Below, piece by piece: positions 7,270 through 13,393 of a DNA stretch of 18,724 nt. The stretch comes from an uncultured Oscillospiraceae bacterium (lineage in GTDB: Bacteria; Bacillota; Clostridia; Oscillospirales; Ruminococcaceae). A model generated the notes under the pieces. The model had not been told where the DNA came from, made no database searches, and worked only from the letters and a program-made list of their open reading frames with translations. The DNA lies in contig USLH01000026.1 of assembly GCA_900555435.1 (NCBI GenBank), positions 1 through 18,724 of the forward strand, read 5' to 3'. The position numbers and the translations under genes were made by a program. Each line of letters begins with the position of its first letter. Position 1 is the stretch's first letter.

Positions 7270-7581
7270 ATGTACTGTAAGAATTGCGGTAAGGAGATAA
7301 AAGAGGACGCCTTGTATTGCAGTAATTGCGGGGCAAGGCAGGATCCGATTTTCCCTCAAAAGGAAGAGACAAATACGGATTTCTGGTTTTCCGTTCTGGG
7401 GTTTCTGATTCCGCTTGCGGGGTTGATCGTTTTTCTCGTTTATGAGGGAAAGAAGCCGGGTCAAGCGAAAGCTGCTGCAAAAGGTGCTTTGATCGGCGTG
7501 ATCGTTAAGGTCGCCTTATCGGCTTTGATTACGCTGTTTAGCCTTATTTTTTTCCGCTTCCTTCTTCTTTCGGATGTTTGA
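7270..7581 (+). CDS. Small zinc-ribbon membrane protein
   Basis: A 103-residue protein of unknown function. The N-terminal zinc ribbon has two CxxC knuckles (C3/C6 and C17/C20), with CKNCGKEI and CSNCGARQ as in the common zinc-ribbon families. Two hydrophobic helices follow (about 38-59 and 72-100) with a basic loop (EGKKPGQAKAAAKGA) between them, so the ribbon most likely faces the cytoplasm. The loop and helix pattern resembles a small Firmicutes zinc-ribbon membrane family. It is flanked by terminators on both sides and starts at an ATG after AAAGGAG, so it is probably a single-gene unit. Its promoter was not recognised. Confidence 0.8.
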   Translation: MYCKNCGKEIKEDALYCSNCGARQDPIFPQKEETNTDFWFSVLGFLIPLAGLIVFLVYEGKKPGQAKAAAKGALIGVIVKVALSALITLFSLIFFRFLLLSDV

Positions 7582-7654
7582 GGCACTTGGTGTGAAAATT
7601 CCTGCAATCGGAGCCTTTTAAGAGCAAGGCGGCAGGCAAGCTGATGAAAAGTTG

Positions 7655-7691
7655 AAAAACCGGCAGGAGGTTTCGTTTCCCGCCGGTTTTT
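7655..7691 (+). terminator. Terminator downstream of the zinc-ribbon gene
   Basis: AAAAACCGGC (7655-7664) pairs with GCCGGTTTTT (7682-7691), with GG/CC pairs inside, and ends in five T. The A-run on the other side would also allow termination of minus-strand transcripts. Confidence 0.85.
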
Positions 7692-7842
7692 GGCGTGTGG
7701 ATGGAAGTCGATAAAGACGTGGCTTTCCGACCTTTTCTTTTAGCGGCGGTTTGGAAACACCCTACGCCGACCGTCTTTTTTGTTACCGGAAAAAGCCCTA
7801 GTTTTTTCGTCAGAAGGGCGGAAAGATTTCTGTTTTTATCAA

Positions 7843-7871
7843 TTGCCCCGAAGGGGTGCAGATGGTACAAT
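7843..7871 (+). promoter_or_regulatory. Promoter of the hydrogenase gene
   Basis: TTGCCC (7843-7848), 17 bases, TACAAT (7866-7871). A small palindrome CCCC-GAA-GGGG (7846-7856) straddles the -35 and spacer and could be a protein-binding site. The start codon lies 42 bases past the -10. Confidence 0.62.
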
Positions 7872-7913
7872 AGAACGTGGAAAAAACTACAATCAATACA
7901 GGAGGTACCACTG

Positions 7914-9422
7914 TTGAGAGGCATTTATTCATCTGTGACCGATATTCGCCGGAAGGTCTTCACGGAAGTTGCACGGCTTGCCTATGAGGGCGGGGACTAC
8001 TCCCGCATCGAGGAGCTGCCTTATAAAATTCTCCCCGGAGAGGCTGCTACCTACCGGGAAAGCATCTTCCTGGAGCGCGCCATCATCGGCGAACGGCTTC
8101 GCCTTGCAATCGGGCTGCCGCTACGCCCCATCGACGAGCATTCGCTGGTTTCCGACGGCATTGTGGAAAGCGCCATTGCCGAGAAATACTACGATCCGCC
8201 GCTGGTGAACATCATCAAATTTGCCTGCAACGTCTGTCCGGAGAAGAGCTTCCATGTGACCGATTGCTGCCAGGGCTGCCTTGCTCATCCCTGTAAGGAG
8301 ATCTGCCCCAAAGGCGCCATTTCGCTGGTCCACGGGAAGTCGGTGATCGACCAGACCAAATGCGTCAAGTGCGGCCGCTGCAAGGATGTCTGCCCTTACG
8401 GTGCGATCCTCAAGATGGAGCGTCCCTGCGCCAAAGCCTGCGGCATGGACGCCATCAGCTCCGACGAGCTGGGCCGTGCCAAGATCGACTACGACAAGTG
8501 TGTCTCCTGCGGAATGTGCATCGTGAACTGCCCCTTCGGCGCCATTTCCGATAAGGGGCAGATCTTCCAGCTGATCCAATCCATCAAGAAGGGCGATCGG
8601 GTCATTGCCATCGTTGCCCCTGCTTTTGTGGGGCAGTTCGGTCCTCAGATGACCCCTGAAAAGCTGAAAAACGCCATGAAGCTCTTAGGCTTTGATGACG
8701 TAGTGGAGGTGGCCATCGGCGCCGACCTCTGCACAATCGAGGAAGCAAAGGACTTCATGCGGGAAGTCCCCTCAAACCAGCCCTTCATGGCGACTTCCTG
8801 CTGCCCCTCCTGGTCGGTGATGGCAAAGAAGCTTTTCCCGGAGCTGGCTCCTTACATTTCCATGGCACTGACCCCCATGGTGCTGACTGCCCGTCTGATG
8901 AAGAAGGAGCACAAGAACTGCAAGGTCGCCTTTATCGGCCCCTGCTCCGCCAAAAAGCTGGAGGCCAGCCGCCGCTCCATTCGTTCCGATGTGGACTTTG
9001 TTCTGACCTTTGAGGAACTGATGGGAATGTTTGAAGCAAAGGACGTCCATTTTGAAGAGGTGGAAGCCGGCGATTCCCTTCAAGAGGCTACCGCAGCCGG
9101 GCGGGGCTTTGCCGTCAGCGGCGGCGTGGCTCAGGCAGTGGCCGACGCCATCCATCAGATGGATCCTACCCGGGAGGTCAAAGTTCAGTCCGCTCAGGGT
9201 CTCCACGAGTGCCGGAAGCTCCTCGCCATGGCGAAGGCCGGGAAGTACGACGGCTATCTGCTGGAGGGCATGGGCTGTCCCGGCGGATGCGTAGCCGGAG
9301 CCGGTACGCTGCAGCCGGTGGTCAAGTCCTCCGCCTCGGTTCAGAAATATAAGACCCAGGCTCCCAATAAGAATGCGCTGGACAGCAAGTATAAGATCAC
9401 GTTAAGTCTTTTGAACGATTGA
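7914..9422 (+). CDS. Monomeric [FeFe]-hydrogenase with N-terminal 4Fe-4S clusters
   Basis: A 502-residue enzyme for reversible proton reduction to H2, or H2 sensing, with electrons from ferredoxin. The N-terminal part (about 1-100) has the conserved IRRKVFTEVARLAYE pattern and no cysteine. Next are cluster-binding cysteines: C105/C108, C119/C122/C127/C131, C150/C153/C156/C160, C172/C176 and C196/C199/C202/C206. The H-cluster domain has all three signatures: L1 TSCCPSW (C296 proton relay, C297 ligand), L2 PCSAKKLE (C344, fitting PCxxKxxE) and L3 EGMGCPGGC (C455, C459), so it should be catalytically competent. The architecture resembles what is called group B; I am not certain of the subgroup. 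The start is the TTG at 7914, eight bases after AGGAGG. No HydE, F or G maturase is in the window. Confidence 0.9.
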   Translation: MRGIYSSVTDIRRKVFTEVARLAYEGGDYSRIEELPYKILPGEAATYRESIFLERAIIGERLRLAIGLPLRPIDEHSLVSDGIVESAIAEKYYDPPLVNIIKFACNVCPEKSFHVTDCCQGCLAHPCKEICPKGAISLVHGKSVIDQTKCVKCGRCKDVCPYGAILKMERPCAKACGMDAISSDELGRAKIDYDKCVSCGMCIVNCPFGAISDKGQIFQLIQSIKKGDRVIAIVAPAFVGQFGPQMTPEKLKNAMKLLGFDDVVEVAIGADLCTIEEAKDFMREVPSNQPFMATSCCPSWSVMAKKLFPELAPYISMALTPMVLTARLMKKEHKNCKVAFIGPCSAKKLEASRRSIRSDVDFVLTFEELMGMFEAKDVHFEEVEAGDSLQEATAAGRGFAVSGGVAQAVADAIHQMDPTREVKVQSAQGLHECRKLLAMAKAGKYDGYLLEGMGCPGGCVAGAGTLQPVVKSSASVQKYKTQAPNKNALDSKYKITLSLLND

Positions 9423-9424
9423 TA

Positions 9425-9470
9425 AAAACCCCCGTTTCAACGGCAGTAAAACCGTTGAAACGGGGGTTTT
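9425..9470. terminator. Bidirectional terminator between the hydrogenase and the cytidine deaminase remnant
   Basis: A perfect 19-bp stem, 9425-9443 with 9452-9470, has an eight-base loop, an A-run at the left and TTTT at the right. It begins 2 bases after the hydrogenase stop and ends 10 bases from the convergent stop at 9481, so it can serve both strands. Confidence 0.93.
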
Positions 9471-9480
9471 CGTTTCAGAT

Positions 9481-9792
9481 TCACCATTCCGGCGTCAGTG
9501 CGTCTAAGGAAACGATCCTGCCTTTTTCATAGTCAGGAAGGATCTCGATGTCCCGATAGCTTCCGGGCATCATCTGGCTCAAAAGCTCTCGGCAGGCGCC
9601 GCAGGGTGGGATGGCCTTTCTGTTGGAAAGAATCCGACGGATGGTGTTTTCATCTTTGGTGATGAGGCTGAAAGTGGCGTTTTGTTCCGCGCGGACGCCC
9701 AAGGTGCAGGCGGTATTCACACGCCTGTGATTTTTTTCACGATTCAGCACACTTTGTGCGGCAGCATAGAGCTGCTCCCAGATGGGTTCCGT
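9481..9792 (-). pseudogene. Decayed cytidine deaminase-like gene
   Basis: The frame reads an N-terminal stretch EPIWEQLYAAAQSVLN, then CTLGVRAEQNATFSLI and PPCGACRELLSQMMP to a normal-looking LTPEW end. From memory, intact family members run about 130-140 residues. They have an AGGVAAA core and a TGVCVDTACTLG stretch before a CAERNA motif. Here about 25-30 residues of that core are missing, and the first zinc ligand is replaced by arginine (VRAEQ instead of a CAE motif), though PCGAC and the catalytic glutamate remain. The likely original start is ACG at 9792-9790, where an ATG would be expected before EPIW; the first usable codon is the GTG at 9750. It directly follows degV in the same frame and ends at the shared terminator. 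An alternative is an unusual short active variant, which I think unlikely. Confidence 0.68.
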
Positions 9793-9804
9793 GCGAATGT
9801 TTCG

Positions 9805-10677
9805 TTAACGATGGGTCCCGAAGAAGAAGAGGGCAAGGGTCCCGGGGCCGGAGTGGCTTCCGATGACAGGCCCGATGTAATTCAGAATGATGTTCTTGAC
9901 TTTGAATTTCTGCCGAACCAGCTTGGCAACGTATTCGGCGTCCTCTTTGGAATCGCCGTGACCGATGAAGATGGTCTGGCTCTCCGGCTTGTCGCAGGTC
10001 TCCGCCATATGCTCCACCAGTGCGTCCAGCGATTTCCGGCGACCCCGAACTTTGGACACAGGGATCAGATGCCCCTCATCGTCCACATGCATGACCGGCT
10101 TGATGCCAAGAGCCGTGCCGATGATGGCGACGGCAGGGCTGATCCGTCCGCCCCGTTTCAGGTGGTTCAGGTCGTCCACCGTGAACCAGTGGCAGAGATG
10201 GAGGCGGTTGTCGGTGACCCACTGGGCAAGCTCGTCCAGAGAGAGCCCTTCCTCCCGCTTTTTGGCGGCGGTGTAGACTAAAAGCCCTTCGCCGACAGAG
10301 GCAGCCAGAGTGTCAACGGAGATCACTTTGGAACCGGGGTATTTCTCCATCAGGTCGTTGGCGGCGATCACAGAGCCATTATAAGTGCCGCTTAAGCCGG
10401 AGGAGAAGGCGAGATAGAGGATGTCTCGGCCGGATTCCAGAATGGGGGTAAAGGTGTCGAGGAAAGTCTGGTAGTTCACCTGACTGGTGGTAGAGGCCTT
10501 TCCGGCACGAAGGGCGTCGTAAAAGGCGTGAAAGTCATAGTCTCGGCCGTCGGGATAGTTTAAGTAGGTGGTTCCGTCCAACTGGAATTCCATGGGGATC
10601 ACGGTGATGCCGAGATCGGTTACAATATTTGCAGGAAGGTCGCAGGTCGAATCGGTTACGATGCAGTAGTCACGCAT
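9805..10677 (-). CDS. DegV-family fatty-acid-binding protein
   Basis: A 290-residue cytoplasmic protein of the DegV (FakB) family, which binds a fatty acid and can present it to the FakA kinase. The N-terminal DSTCDLP (9-15), TTSQ (63-66), FSSGLSGTYN (91-100) and the late IGPVIGSHSGPGTLALFF are all family hallmarks. HLKRGGRIS, which follows the ligand pocket region, is also present. The ATG at 10677 has GGAGG eight bases upstream; the open frame runs further upstream only as the antisense of birA. It is transcribed divergently from birA, with its own promoter, and followed by the deaminase remnant. No fakA is in the window, so the partner is unknown. Confidence 0.92.
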   Translation of the reverse strand: MRDYCIVTDSTCDLPANIVTDLGITVIPMEFQLDGTTYLNYPDGRDYDFHAFYDALRAGKASTTSQVNYQTFLDTFTPILESGRDILYLAFSSGLSGTYNGSVIAANDLMEKYPGSKVISVDTLAASVGEGLLVYTAAKKREEGLSLDELAQWVTDNRLHLCHWFTVDDLNHLKRGGRISPAVAIIGTALGIKPVMHVDDEGHLIPVSKVRGRRKSLDALVEHMAETCDKPESQTIFIGHGDSKEDAEYVAKLVRQKFKVKNIILNYIGPVIGSHSGPGTLALFFFGTHR

Positions 10678-10710
10678 AAGCTCATCCTCCAAAGAAGTGT
10701 TCTTATTATT

Positions 10711-10739
10711 AGTATATCCGATTTCTGGTAAAAAGGCAA
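10711..10739 (-). promoter_or_regulatory. Promoter of degV
   Basis: On the minus strand: TTGCCT (10739-10734), 17 bases, TATACT (10716-10711). It lies 34 bases before the degV start and is divergent from the birA promoter. Confidence 0.68.
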
Positions 10740-10778
10740 GACAGGGGGAACAAGACACGAATTTTTCGGCGAATTCTA

Positions 10779-10807
10779 TATACAAGCGACTCGAAAAACG
10801 GTATAAT
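10779..10807 (+). promoter_or_regulatory. Promoter of birA
   Basis: TATACA (10779-10784), 17 bases, consensus TATAAT (10802-10807), 44 bases before the start codon. Its -10 and downstream bases TATAATGACCTTA are identical to those of the CdaR-like gene's promoter. Confidence 0.68.
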
Positions 10808-10851
10808 GACCTTATACTTATTTTTATCGAGAGGAAAGGACGTGTCCTGTT

Positions 10852-11844
10852 TTGGCACAGCAGACCCGGTATCAAATTTTGGAAGCACTGAGAAAAGGGG
10901 AGGGGGGAACCGTCTCCGGAGGGGAACTGGCGCAGACGCTGGGGGTCTCCCGGACAGCGGTGTGGAAGGCTGTGACCACCCTGCAGAACGAGGGCTATCG
11001 GATCGAATCGGTACCTAATAAAGGATACCGACTGCTGGAGAGCGAGGTCTATTCCGGTTATGAAGTCGAGCGCCGGCTGACGACAAAAGTTGTGGGGCGG
11101 CCTTTGATCTTTCTGGAAGAGGTAAACTCCACCAACGATTATGTGAAAGCGCTGGCGGCGGAGGGCGGCGCAAACGGCACCGCTGTCCTGGCCAGACGGC
11201 AGACGGCGGGGAAGGGACGGCTGGGCCGCCGGTTCGAGTCCCCGGCGGAGAAAGGCGTCTATTTCACCCTTTTGCTGCGGCCGGATATTCAGATCGGGAC
11301 GCTCAATCGGATCACCCTGCTGACGGCGGTGGCGGTGGCAGACGCCATCGAAGAGCTGACTGGTGTCCGCCCGGGGATCAAATGGATCAACGACCTCTAT
11401 CTGAATGGAAAAAAGCTCTGCGGGATCCTGACGGAATGTTCTGTGGAGGGGGAGACCGGGCGGGTCTCCTATGTGGCCGTGGGCGTGGGGATCAATCTGC
11501 ACCAGACGGCGGAAGATTTCCCGCCGGAGTTGCGGGAAAAGGCCGGATCGGTAGAGATGCTGACCGGGAAGCATATAGCGGCGGCGGATTATGCGGTCAC
11601 GGTATTCCGGCGTTTTGAGGAGCTGTTTTTCGATGAAAAGTTCCCGGAAAACCAGGAGAGGATCCTGAGACGATACCGGGAGGATCTGTTCTTCCTGGGA
11701 CAGGAAGTGGAGGTTCACGGATCGTCGGACTGCTACCGTGCCACCGCTCTGGATATCGACGAAGAAGGCCGTCTTCTGGTTCGGGACGGGGAAGGAGTTC
11801 TTCATGCATTGAACAGCGGGGAGATCAGTATCCGTTTTTCGTAA
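10852..11844 (+). CDS. birA: Bifunctional biotin ligase / biotin operon repressor BirA
   Basis: A 330-residue protein that makes biotinyl-AMP and attaches biotin to carboxylase lysines. With its DNA-binding domain it can also repress biotin genes. The N-terminal helix-turn-helix (about 5-60) has SGGELAQTLGVSRTAVWKAVTTLQNEGYRI. The ligase core shows STND (93-96), the biotinyl-AMP loop GKGRLGRRF (120-128), KWIND (177-181) and KLCGILTE (188-195). The C-terminal SH3-like domain includes ALDIDEEGRLLVRD and ends EISIRF. The start is read as TTG at 10852, with GAGGAAAGGA about 11 bases upstream; no ATG is available in frame nearby. It is divergent from degV. No biotin biosynthesis genes or clear biotin operator are seen here. 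Confidence 0.93.
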   Translation: MAQQTRYQILEALRKGEGGTVSGGELAQTLGVSRTAVWKAVTTLQNEGYRIESVPNKGYRLLESEVYSGYEVERRLTTKVVGRPLIFLEEVNSTNDYVKALAAEGGANGTAVLARRQTAGKGRLGRRFESPAEKGVYFTLLLRPDIQIGTLNRITLLTAVAVADAIEELTGVRPGIKWINDLYLNGKKLCGILTECSVEGETGRVSYVAVGVGINLHQTAEDFPPELREKAGSVEMLTGKHIAAADYAVTVFRRFEELFFDEKFPENQERILRRYREDLFFLGQEVEVHGSSDCYRATALDIDEEGRLLVRDGEGVLHALNSGEISIRFS

Positions 11845-11894
11845 AAAAATCATACAAAAATTGATTTTGTGACCAGCGTGTGACTGAGACCGAG

Positions 11895-11900
11895 TATAAT
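11895..11900 (+). promoter_or_regulatory. Possible -10 element for the 161-residue protein
   Basis: A consensus TATAAT lies 64 bases before the ATG at 11965, but no convincing -35 is found 16-18 bases upstream. The call rests on the -10 alone. Confidence 0.35.
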
Positions 11901-11964
11901 AAAGTCAACACCCATTGCAAGAACGGACAAATTCTGCGTATTTAGGGAAGGGAGAGGGGTCAGA

Positions 11965-12450
11965 ATGGAACAGCTGCAGGTGACCAGCACCTCTGTAAAG
12001 GCCGTAATTCGGATCTTTTCTTACGAAGATCAGGTGCTGGCCGGTTCCATTACCAACGCATTTTTGAACCGCACCCTTTATTTCCGTGATGTTGTGCAGA
12101 TGGCGGCGATCCTTGAAAGTCTTTACGACAGCCTTTCGTTTCCCCAGTCGTCCGTATCTTATCGCTGCTTCCGGGAGCCGAAACGGCGCCGGAACCGGCA
12201 ACTCCATTCTATGAAAGCAGGTGGCATCGTGCAGGAAGAAACAGAGAAGAAAATCGGCGCAGGGGAGGAAAAAGCCTCGTTTTTAGTTCATGTGCAGTTC
12301 CGGCAGAATGCGACCTGGCAGGGAACCATCACATGGGTCAACAAGGGTGAAACCCAGCATTTCCGCAGCGTCTTGGAGATGATCCGGCTGATGACCGAAG
12401 CCGTAGAATCTGCAGGCGAGGGTACGGAGATCCATTGGGTGGAGGAATGA
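11965..12450 (+). CDS. Uncharacterised protein with an internal duplication
   Basis: A 161-residue protein with no signal peptide or membrane helix and no function I recognise. Two halves of similar pattern are joined by a basic linker (about 66-105, with EPKRRRNRQ). Half 1 has F18, G27-S-I-T30 and F40-R-D-V-V-Q-M46. Half 2 has F112, G120-T-I-T123 and F133-R-S-V-L-E-M139. The spacing from the glycine to the FR motif is 13 residues in both. Each unit looks like a beta hairpin followed by a helix. The second half (VHVQFRQNATWQGTITW) looks like the better conserved copy. The ATG follows AGAGGGG. It is separate from birA by 120 bases with its own possible -10. Confidence 0.78.
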   Translation: MEQLQVTSTSVKAVIRIFSYEDQVLAGSITNAFLNRTLYFRDVVQMAAILESLYDSLSFPQSSVSYRCFREPKRRRNRQLHSMKAGGIVQEETEKKIGAGEEKASFLVHVQFRQNATWQGTITWVNKGETQHFRSVLEMIRLMTEAVESAGEGTEIHWVEE

Positions 12451-12475
12451 GCTTTCGTATCGTTTGAGGGGTACG

Positions 12476-12493
12476 TTTTTAATATTTTAAAAA
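12476..12493. repeat. AT-rich palindrome upstream of the low-GC zinc-ribbon gene
   Basis: TTTTTAA (12476-12482) and TTAAAAA (12487-12493) pair around a four-base TATT. It marks the change from high-GC to low-GC DNA, 35 bases before the gene start. It could be a weak terminator or a promoter region; no clear -35/-10 pair is seen. Confidence 0.35.
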
Positions 12494-12528
12494 GCCACAC
12501 GATGTTTTAACGCTGAGGTGGAAAAAGC

Positions 12529-13233
12529 ATGGCAACGATTTATTGCCCAAATTGTGGAGCGGAAACTACTGATACAGTAAACTATTGTCCAACATGCGGC
12601 TATAGAATTAACAATCAGGAACCGGTCGCTTGTCAGAACGAAGAAAAGAATGTTCTTGTTAGAAGCAACCCTTCCAAAAGGCATACGGGAAAATTTGTTT
12701 TCTTGTTTGTTTTGCTTGTTATTATAGGCGTCTGTGGTTATTTGTATCTTGACGAAATTAAAACAAATACATATAACGATTTTACCAGATTATATAATAC
12801 AATAGCTAGAGGAGCCACTAAGTCGGAAGAAGCGGGAACACTCATTCATGACGTGTGGAGAAATTGTATCTGGCAGACGAAAGATTCGAGCACGGATAAG
12901 TATACACGGCAGGAATCAGGTGAGGGCGTTTTTTACGAGGACTTTAATGATGCTCTTGAATGTCTTTATGAAGATGATGCTTTTCTCTCTGATTTGAAAA
13001 AAATACAGCAATGTAAGACGGATGCCGAAGAGTTGATGAAAAGTTTGATGAAGCATCCGAGCTCTTTCGACGAAGAGTATGGCGACTTTAGGGAATGTTA
13101 TAATTTGTTTTTACGATTTTCCGATCTGGTTCTTTCGCCTAGTGGAAACTTACAGTCCTTTACGGATAATTTTAATGAATTGGATCAGGAGCTTGCAAAC
13201 AAGTTCAAAGAGTTAGATATTTATTTTGAGTAA
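12529..13233 (+). CDS. Zinc-ribbon, single-pass membrane protein with extracytoplasmic helical domain
   Basis: A 234-residue protein of unknown function. The zinc ribbon uses C6/C9 and C20/C23. A linker with SKRHTGK precedes one transmembrane helix (about 56-74), and the remaining 160 residues are helical and charged. Two stretches stand out, LIHDVWRNCIWQ near residue 105 and a FTDNFNELDQELANKF-type end. By topology the ribbon would be cytoplasmic and the helical part outside. Base use differs sharply from its neighbours: hand counts of three 60-base lines give about 28-43% GC against 65% in a sampled line of birA. The coding is also rich in A/T-ending codons. This suggests recent transfer. 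GAGGTGG lies seven bases before the ATG and a long terminator follows the stop. Confidence 0.8.
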   Translation: MATIYCPNCGAETTDTVNYCPTCGYRINNQEPVACQNEEKNVLVRSNPSKRHTGKFVFLFVLLVIIGVCGYLYLDEIKTNTYNDFTRLYNTIARGATKSEEAGTLIHDVWRNCIWQTKDSSTDKYTRQESGEGVFYEDFNDALECLYEDDAFLSDLKKIQQCKTDAEELMKSLMKHPSSFDEEYGDFRECYNLFLRFSDLVLSPSGNLQSFTDNFNELDQELANKFKELDIYFE

Positions 13234-13279
13234 AAAATGACCGACACCTTAAGAGACATTTGGGTGTCGGTCATTTTTT
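13232..13279. terminator. Long bidirectional terminator
   Basis: A perfect 17-bp stem (13232-13248 with 13263-13279) with a 14-base loop has A-run and T-run ends, so it works on both strands. It ends the zinc-ribbon gene on the plus strand and the pst-pho transcript on the minus strand. The stop of the 40-residue minus-strand ORF lies inside it. Confidence 0.93.
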
Positions 13280-13393
13280 AAATGATTTCTCTTTCCGAAC
13301 CGAATAGCGGAAGAGGGGAACGTCCCGGGTGATGGAGGAAACTTCCGGGATGTTCAAGACGTTGAAGGGGTAGCGCTTGCGGGTGTGAGTCAC
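13271..13393 (-). CDS. 40-residue ORF translationally coupled to phoR
   Basis: A GTG start at 13393 overlaps the phoR stop as GTGA, and AAGGAGG lies 7-8 bases upstream inside the phoR end, a strong ribosome site that phoR's last codons also have to encode. The product has 40 residues: basic (many R and K), starting VTHTRKRYPFN, with NIPEVSSITRDVPLFRY in the middle and KEKSFKK at the end, and no membrane helix. Its stop codon lies inside the terminator stem. I recognise no family. It may be a real small protein or the 5' remnant of a gene cut off by the insertion carrying the low-GC zinc-ribbon gene. Confidence 0.5.
   Translation of the reverse strand: MTHTRKRYPFNVLNIPEVSSITRDVPLFRYSVRKEKSFKK

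Larger units (their letters stand above)
7582..7913. other. 332-base intergenic region before the hydrogenase
   Basis: This stretch holds the terminator at 7655-7691, a promoter at 7843-7871 and the hydrogenase leader. An in-frame ATG at 7695 would extend the hydrogenase by 73 residues. That extension has no hydrogenase similarity, no good ribosome site and would cross the promoter, so I treat it as non-coding. Nothing else is recognised. Confidence 0.6.

Noticed and set aside
7766..7835. Possible small hairpin GCCCT / AGGGC in the hydrogenase leader region
   Set aside because: Only five base pairs with a long loop; expected by chance.
7695..7913. A 73-residue N-terminal extension of the hydrogenase from an ATG at 7695
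   Set aside because: The TTG at 7914 has a consensus AGGAGG, and the extension crosses the promoter at 7843-7871 and shows no conserved hydrogenase sequence.
9805..11853. A 682-residue open frame on the minus strand running from degV through birA
   Set aside because: Only the last 290 residues are DegV. The upstream part is antisense to birA, has no family motifs, and the degV ribosome site and promoter lie inside it.
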